Positions 6,269 through 10,849 of a stretch of 10,849 bases of DNA are shown here, piece by piece. This stretch comes from Bacillota bacterium. GTDB lineage: Bacteria; Bacillota; UBA5301; JASBVW01. The position numbers were made by a program, and so were the translations under genes. The notes beneath the pieces were generated by a model that saw nothing but the letters and a program-made list of their open reading frames with translations, was not told where the DNA came from and searched no databases. The stretch's first letter is position 1, and each line of letters starts with the position of its first letter. The stretch lies in assembly GCA_029961005.1 (NCBI GenBank), contig JASBVW010000024.1, forward strand, positions 1 through 10,849, given 5' to 3'.

Positions 6269-9200
6269 ATGGGAGCAGAAGGCTGCAAGAGAAGGCTGAC
6301 CCGCCATCAGGTGCGGGCGGTGCGCCAGCGGGGGCGGCATATGGCAGTGGTGGCGGGAGCAGGGTCGGGCAAGACCCTGGTCCTCACGCTGCGCTATCTG
6401 GCGGCTTTCCACTCCCGGCAGGCGGAGCTGGGCCAAATGGTGGCCCTCACCTTTACGGAGAAAGCGGCTACTGAGATGAAGGAGCGGATCAGGGAGGAGC
6501 TTGCGGCCTTGCTGCGGCGGGCGCGTCGGCCCGACCTCCAAGCCCGCTGGCGCCGGGCCTTGCAGGAGTTGGAGCAGGCCCCCATCTGTACCCTCCACAG
6601 CTTCTGCGCCCGCCTCTTGCGGGAGAACCCGGTGGAGGCGGGGCTGGACCCCCAGTTCACCGTTCTGGACCGCGCGGCAGCCGAGGCCGTCCTCTACGGG
6701 CTGGCGGAGGAAGAGGTGCGAGCCGGGCTGGAGAGAGGAGTCGCAGGGGTGGCCCTGCTGGTGGAGGAGTACGGCCGCAGCGGACTGGTGCGGCACCTGG
6801 TCTCGGTCTTTCACCAGTTGCGCACGGCGGGTCTGGCGGTGGAGGAGGTGCGTCGGCGCCACGGCCAGCGCCTGGCCGAAGCTGCCCGCCGCCTCCCGGC
6901 GGCCTGCGGCGAGCTGGCCGGGGCGTGGGAGGAGCTGGCGGCCGGGGTGAGCGAGGAGAAGGGTTCTGCTCGCCGGCGCTGGGAGGAGGTGCAGGCCGCC
7001 TGGGCCGCCGCGCGCCCCCGGCTGGAGGTGCTGGCGGCCCAGGCCGACGGAGGGCGTCCCCTGGACCCGGGGCGGGAGGAAGGCTGGGCGGCCTGGGCAG
7101 ACCTCCTGGAGGTGCACCGGAAGCTGACCGGCCGGGCGCCGGAGAGGCTGCGGCCACTGTTGGAGGCGATCCGGGACGGCTACGCCCGCGTGGAGTCTCT
7201 CTGGACGGACCTGGCCTCCCAACCGTACGTGGAAAGTTTTTTGGGGCTTTTGGAGGGTCTCGAGGCGCGGTGGCGCCGGAGACGGGAGGAGACGGCGGCC
7301 CTGGATTACGATGACCTCCAGCTTTTGGTGCGGGACCTCCTCCGGCGGCCGGAGGTGGCGCGGCGGTACCAAGGGCGGTATCGCTTCCTCTTGGTCGACG
7401 AATACCAGGACATCAACCCTCTGCAGCAGGAGATCATTTCCCTCCTGGCGGGTTTGGAAGGCTGGCCCTTCCAGCCGGCAGCCGACGCCGGAGGAGGGGA
7501 GGGGCGCTCCCCCGTCCTCTTTCTGGTGGGCGATCCCAAGCAGTCCATCTACGGGTTCCGAGGGGCGGAGGCGGGCTTCTTCCACGCCGCCGTCAAAACC
7601 CTGCAGGAGAGGGGAGGAGAGGTGGTGCCGCTGCGGGAGAATTTCCGCACCCTGCCCGGGCTGCTCGCTTTTGTGAACTTGGTGGGGAGGTACGTCTTCC
7701 AGGGGCGGGCGGCGGCCGGAGGTGCGGAGGCGGGGAGGACGGAGACGGCGGCGGCCTGGGAAGAGGGGGTGCCGGGGCGCCCGGGCCCGCTTGCCAACCC
7801 CGGGTCGCCGGTGGCAGAGCTACTCCTGGTGCCCCAAAGCGGCACGGCGGAAGAGCGGCGGGCTGCGGAAGCGGAGGCGGTAGCCGGGCGGATTGAGGAG
7901 CTGGTCCGGGAGGAGGGCCGCCAGTACCGGGAGATCGCCCTGCTCTTTCGCACCCTGGCGGACGTGGGCCTGTACGAGCGGGCCCTGCGCCGGCGGGGGA
8001 TTCCGTATCTGGTGGCCGGAGGGCGGGGTCTGTACCAGCGGCCCGAGGTGACCGATCTCTTCTCGCTCCTGCGGTTCCTGGCCGATCCGGAAGACGACCT
8101 TTCCCTGGCGGCGGTGCTGCGCTCGCCCCTTTTTGGCCTTTCGGACGACGCCCTCTGCCTTTTGGCCCTCTGCGCGGGCGGGCCCGAGCGGGGAAAGCCC
8201 GGGCGAGGGCGGTTGTGGCAGGCTCTTCAGGCGGCGGAGGAGCTTTTGCCCCCCGGGAACGATTTGACCCTGGCCCGGCGGGCCGCCGGGGTGCTGGAGG
8301 GGCTCCTCCTGCAGCGGGACCTTTTGGCTCCCCACGAGCTCTTGGCCCGGGCGGTGGCGGAGACGGACCTGGTGGCCTTTTGGGCGGCCCGGCCGGACGG
8401 CCGGCAGGCCTTGGCCAACGTGCGCAAGCTGGAAGGGGCAGTAGAGCGCATCGTGAGCGAGACGGGGAACTCCGCCCTCAGCGGTTTTTTGGCCTACCTG
8501 GAGGAGATCCTGGAGCGGGAGGCGGAGGAGGGCGAGGCCGACCCCGAGGTGGAAGAGGCACAGGCCGTCAAGCTCCTCACCGTGCATAAGGCCAAAGGGT
8601 TGGAGTTCCCAGTGGTTTTCCTGGTCGATGCGGGGAGGGCCTTTGTGAGCGAGTCGGAAGGGGTCTTGTTCGACCGCGAAAGGGGGTTGGGGCTCAAAGT
8701 CCTGAATCACGAAGGAGAACCGCTGCCTACCGGGCTGTACCGGGAGATCCAAGCCGCCCTTGAGCGGCGGGGGGAGGAGGAAGAGGCCCGTATCCTTTAC
8801 GTGGCCATGACCCGGGCCCGAGATTACCTGATCATCTCCTCCGCCCTCTCCGTGCAGGAAGGACAGGAGGAGCCAGAGCCGGCAGGGGAGGCGGCCCTGG
8901 AGGGCCAGGAGGAGCCGGCGGCCTCAGAGAAGCCCGGAAGCCCCAAGGGACTGGAGAGCTCGGCCGCACTTGTTCCTCCGCCCGCCCGGGCGCGGAGAAG
9001 GGGTTCCTGGCTGGACTGGGTGCTCCGGGCGACGGCGGAGGGCTGGCCGGAGGCCTGCCCCGCAAGGGCTGAGAAAGAGGCGCGGGCGGACTTTGAATTC
9101 GGTTCGCTGCGCCTGCGGGTGGCGGGGGGTCGAGCTCCCGAGAGGCAAAGGAGGGTGGCGGCGGCTTGGGAGGAGTGGGGCGGGGAAGGGGCGCCCGGCT

Positions 9201-10141
9201 GGCCAGCCTCGGGCGGTCCTGCGGCAGAGGCGCCCCCGCTGACCGCCGCAGAGCAGCGCGCCCTGGCTTTGGCCTCCCCCTGGCGCACCCGGCCTGCCCT
9301 TTCCATCTATCCGGTCACGGCCCTCCTGGAGCTGGAGCTGTGCCCCCGGCGTTACTGGTATGGCCACTTGTGGGGGATTCCCGAGCCGCTGCAGCCCGGC
9401 GTCCCCGCGTCGGGCGAGCCGGAGGCGGGAGGAGAGGCAGGGGTGGCTGCCCTGGCCTTGCTGCCCGTGGTGCGGGGGCGGGTGGTCCACCGCGTCTGCG
9501 AATGGCTGGAGGGAAAAGAGCCGGACGAAGAGGGCCTGCGCCGGCTGGTGGAGCGGGCGGCCCGGGCCGAGGGCTTGGCGGGGCGGCAGCTCCTGGATCA
9601 GGTCTACGCCGAGGTAGCCCCCCTCCTGCGCCGTTACCTCCGCTCCTCGCTCTACCGGCGGGTGCAGGAGGCCTCCCGGGTCTTCAGCGAATGGAAGTTT
9701 CGCTGGCGCCTGGAACGCTGGGTCCTCTCCTGGGTGGTGGACAAGATTTTAGAGGAGGAAAGGGAGAAAAGCCGGGCTTTACTCCTGGACTTCAAGACCA
9801 ACCGCGTGGAGGGGGAGTGGCTGGCAGAAGCGGCGCAGCGCTACCGGCTTCAATTGGAGGCCTACGCCTTGGCGGTTCGTCGGCTGTTGGGGCTGGAGGT
9901 GCAGGAGGCGGTCCTCTACTTTCTGGAACCCGATCAGGTGGTCAGCTGGCCCGTCGACTCCGCCGGGGCCGCAGAAGTCCAGCAACGCCTGGCGGAGCTC
10001 TGTCGGCGGGCGGAGGAGATGGATGGCGAAGACCTTCCGCCGGGGAGCGCGGACTGTCCGCCCTGGTGCGGGTACCGCCCTCTGTGCTTTCCGGAAAGGG
10101 CTGCTGTGAGTGAGGAGGCGGTGAGAGGTGGAGTGGGCTGA
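6269..10141 (+). CDS. addA: AddA, UvrD-family helicase and RecB-type nuclease subunit of AddAB
   Basis: The 3'-5' helicase motor and second nuclease of AddAB, 1,290 residues (B. subtilis AddA is about 1,232). Superfamily 1A motifs appear in order: Q-motif with Gln14, Walker A AGAGSGKT (29-36, Lys35), motif Ia near ALTFTEKAATEM, TLHSFCARLL, Walker B VDEYQD (376-382 region, Asp377-Glu378), motif III VGDPKQSIYGFRG (about 420-432), motif IV LRENFRT, motif V TVHKAKGLE (771-779) and motif VI YVAMTRAR (844-851). The nuclease has His1074, Asp1158, LDFKTN (1173-1178; Asp1174, Lys1176) and Gln1195. Unusually it also has C1025 in LCPRRYWY and a C1263-X3-C1267-X5-C1273 triad, the four-cysteine iron-sulfur pattern expected in AddB. 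An acidic, Pro/Ala-rich insert (about 860-915) follows motif VI. The ATG start follows GAGGG (6259-6263), 1 nt after the addB stop. The gene overlaps prmA by 14 nt. Confidence 0.95.
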   Translation: MGAEGCKRRLTRHQVRAVRQRGRHMAVVAGAGSGKTLVLTLRYLAAFHSRQAELGQMVALTFTEKAATEMKERIREELAALLRRARRPDLQARWRRALQELEQAPICTLHSFCARLLRENPVEAGLDPQFTVLDRAAAEAVLYGLAEEEVRAGLERGVAGVALLVEEYGRSGLVRHLVSVFHQLRTAGLAVEEVRRRHGQRLAEAARRLPAACGELAGAWEELAAGVSEEKGSARRRWEEVQAAWAAARPRLEVLAAQADGGRPLDPGREEGWAAWADLLEVHRKLTGRAPERLRPLLEAIRDGYARVESLWTDLASQPYVESFLGLLEGLEARWRRRREETAALDYDDLQLLVRDLLRRPEVARRYQGRYRFLLVDEYQDINPLQQEIISLLAGLEGWPFQPAADAGGGEGRSPVLFLVGDPKQSIYGFRGAEAGFFHAAVKTLQERGGEVVPLRENFRTLPGLLAFVNLVGRYVFQGRAAAGGAEAGRTETAAAWEEGVPGRPGPLANPGSPVAELLLVPQSGTAEERRAAEAEAVAGRIEELVREEGRQYREIALLFRTLADVGLYERALRRRGIPYLVAGGRGLYQRPEVTDLFSLLRFLADPEDDLSLAAVLRSPLFGLSDDALCLLALCAGGPERGKPGRGRLWQALQAAEELLPPGNDLTLARRAAGVLEGLLLQRDLLAPHELLARAVAETDLVAFWAARPDGRQALANVRKLEGAVERIVSETGNSALSGFLAYLEEILEREAEEGEADPEVEEAQAVKLLTVHKAKGLEFPVVFLVDAGRAFVSESEGVLFDRERGLGLKVLNHEGEPLPTGLYREIQAALERRGEEEEARILYVAMTRARDYLIISSALSVQEGQEEPEPAGEAALEGQEEPAASEKPGSPKGLESSAALVPPPARARRRGSWLDWVLRATAEGWPEACPARAEKEARADFEFGSLRLRVAGGRAPERQRRVAAAWEEWGGEGAPGWPASGGPAAEAPPLTAAEQRALALASPWRTRPALSIYPVTALLELELCPRRYWYGHLWGIPEPLQPGVPASGEPEAGGEAGVAALALLPVVRGRVVHRVCEWLEGKEPDEEGLRRLVERAARAEGLAGRQLLDQVYAEVAPLLRRYLRSSLYRRVQEASRVFSEWKFRWRLERWVLSWVVDKILEEEREKSRALLLDFKTNRVEGEWLAEAAQRYRLQLEAYALAVRRLLGLEVQEAVLYFLEPDQVVSWPVDSAGAAEVQQRLAELCRRAEEMDGEDLPPGSADCPPWCGYRPLCFPERAAVSEEAVRGGVG
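8858..8941 (+). repeat. 42-nt imperfect tandem duplication within the addA linker
   Basis: Two 14-codon units lie side by side: EGQEEPEPAGEAAL (residues 864-877) and EGQEEPAASEKPGS (878-891). The first six residues are identical and the DNA is closely similar over the EGQEEP part. It lies in the acidic, probably disordered insert between helicase motif VI and the nuclease domain. Confidence 0.55.
10112..10118 (+). promoter_or_regulatory. ribosome binding site of prmA within addA
   Basis: GAGGAGG lies 9 nt before the GTG at 10128, inside the last codons of addA. An in-frame TGA at 10122-10124 rules out any earlier start for prmA. Confidence 0.7.
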
Positions 10142-10849
10142 GATTACGGTGGTGACCAGCGCGGAGGCGGTGGAGGCGGTGAGCAACCGCTTCCAAGAGC
10201 TGGGCGCCCAGGGGACGGTGATCAGCGATCCGGAGCCGGTGCTCGGCCAGACCAGCGGGGAGGTGCGGGTGAGCGCCTATTTCCCCGTAGATGGACGGCT
10301 GGAGCGGCGGGTGCAGGAGATCAGGGAGTTTGTGGCCGGCCTCGGCCAATACGGGCTGGCCCCGGGGCCGGGGCGGGTGGAGGTGCGCCGGGTGGAGGAC
10401 GAAGATTGGGCCGAGGCCTGGAAGTCCTATTACCGTCCCATCCGGGTGGGGCGCCGCATCCTGGTGCGCCCCTCGTGGGAAGAGGCGCCGGCGGAGGGAG
10501 TGGTGATCGAACTGGACCCGGGCATGGCCTTCGGCACGGGCACCCACCCCACCACCGCCCTCTGCCTGGAGGTCCTGGAGGAGGTCCTGCGCCAGGGAGA
10601 AGCCGTCTGGGATTTGGGCACGGGCTCCGGCATCCTGGCCATCGGGGCCGCCCGGCTGGGGGCGGGCCGGGTAGAGGCCTTTGACGTAGACCCGGTAGCC
10701 GTGCAGGCGGCGCGCCGAAATGCCGCCCGCAACGGAGTGGCAGACGTGGTTTCGGTCCACGAGCGGGACGTGGCGGCGGCGGGGGAGAACCTGCCGCAGG
10801 AGTTGAGCCACGCTCCTGACGTGATCGTGGTCAATATCATCGCCGAGGT
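10128..10849 (+). CDS. prmA: ribosomal protein L11 methyltransferase PrmA, 3' end beyond window
   Basis: S-adenosylmethionine-dependent methyltransferase that methylates ribosomal protein L11 in the cytoplasm. The frame reads MEWAEITVVTSAEAVEAVSN at the start, as in Firmicute PrmA. The N-terminal substrate-binding domain (about residues 1-100) ends in an EDWAEAWKSYYRP stretch. Next come DPGMAFGTGTHPTT (130-143), SAM-binding motif I WDLGTGSGILAIGAARLGA (from 161, Asp162), the acidic FDVDP ribose-binding strand, and NIIAE as the window ends. About 240 residues are visible of an expected 290-315, so roughly the last fifth is missing. GTG at 10128 is the first possible start and has a strong ribosome binding site; the 14-nt overlap with addA suggests coupled translation. 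Its presence behind addAB is probably just shared transcription. Confidence 0.96.
   Translation, partial: MEWAEITVVTSAEAVEAVSNRFQELGAQGTVISDPEPVLGQTSGEVRVSAYFPVDGRLERRVQEIREFVAGLGQYGLAPGPGRVEVRRVEDEDWAEAWKSYYRPIRVGRRILVRPSWEEAPAEGVVIELDPGMAFGTGTHPTTALCLEVLEEVLRQGEAVWDLGTGSGILAIGAARLGAGRVEAFDVDPVAVQAARRNAARNGVADVVSVHERDVAAAGENLPQELSHAPDVIVVNIIAE

Noticed and set aside
5837..7585. 582-residue minus-strand open frame across the addB-addA junction
   Set aside because: It spans two genes with clear conserved motifs on the other strand. Its composition is that of a GC-rich shadow frame, with no recognisable domain.
7820..8752. 310-residue minus-strand open frame inside addA
   Set aside because: It lies opposite conserved helicase motif V sequence of addA, lacks family features and has no distinct ribosome binding site that I could credit.
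9166..10113. 315-residue plus-strand open frame within addA
   Set aside because: It is Gly/Arg/Ala-rich and out of frame with the conserved AddA nuclease motifs; a typical shadow frame.
3307..10849. new defence or mobile system around the AddAB genes
   Set aside because: AddA and AddB are classical recombination-repair subunits followed by prmA; no toxin, methylase, reverse transcriptase, integrase or repeats of a defence island are present.

Overview
The window is about 11 kb of very GC-rich, densely packed bacterial DNA. Strong AGGAGG-type ribosome binding sites, frequent GTG and TTG starts, and an AddAB pair rather than RecBCD all suggest a high-GC Firmicute, possibly a thermophilic clostridial lineage such as Moorella or Desulfotomaculum relatives. 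That placement is inferred from style and gene content, not from a marker gene. I saw no rRNA, tRNA, CRISPR array, transposase or phage gene.

Layout. At the left edge (about 1-504, plus strand) is the 3' part of a LolA-like / outer-membrane-lipoprotein-sorting-type protein. Its reading frame is interrupted at about position 22-30. It converges with a three-gene minus-strand operon read from right to left: an ABC exporter half-transporter (3196-1445), endonuclease III nth (1448-738, overlapping the exporter by 4 nt), and a small DUF2892 membrane protein (711-511, TTG start). A 110-bp divergent intergenic region (3197-3306) carries a plausible minus-strand promoter and the addB ribosome binding site. 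To the right is a plus-strand operon: addB (3307-6267), addA (6269-10141, 1-nt gap) and prmA (10128 to beyond the window, overlapping addA by 14 nt).

Function. AddA and AddB form the helicase-nuclease that resects double-strand breaks for RecA-dependent recombination. Endonuclease III, encoded divergently, starts base-excision repair of oxidised pyrimidines. PrmA methylates ribosomal protein L11 and probably just shares the transcript. The exporter's substrate cannot be read from the sequence.

The region is mostly housekeeping and I found no new multi-gene system. The point most worth a second look is that AddA, not only AddB, carries the four-cysteine pattern of an iron-sulfur RecB-family nuclease, while the AddB N-terminal P-loop has degenerated. 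Both nuclease active sites look intact, so this may be a divergent AddAB with two clusters and a single ATPase motor.
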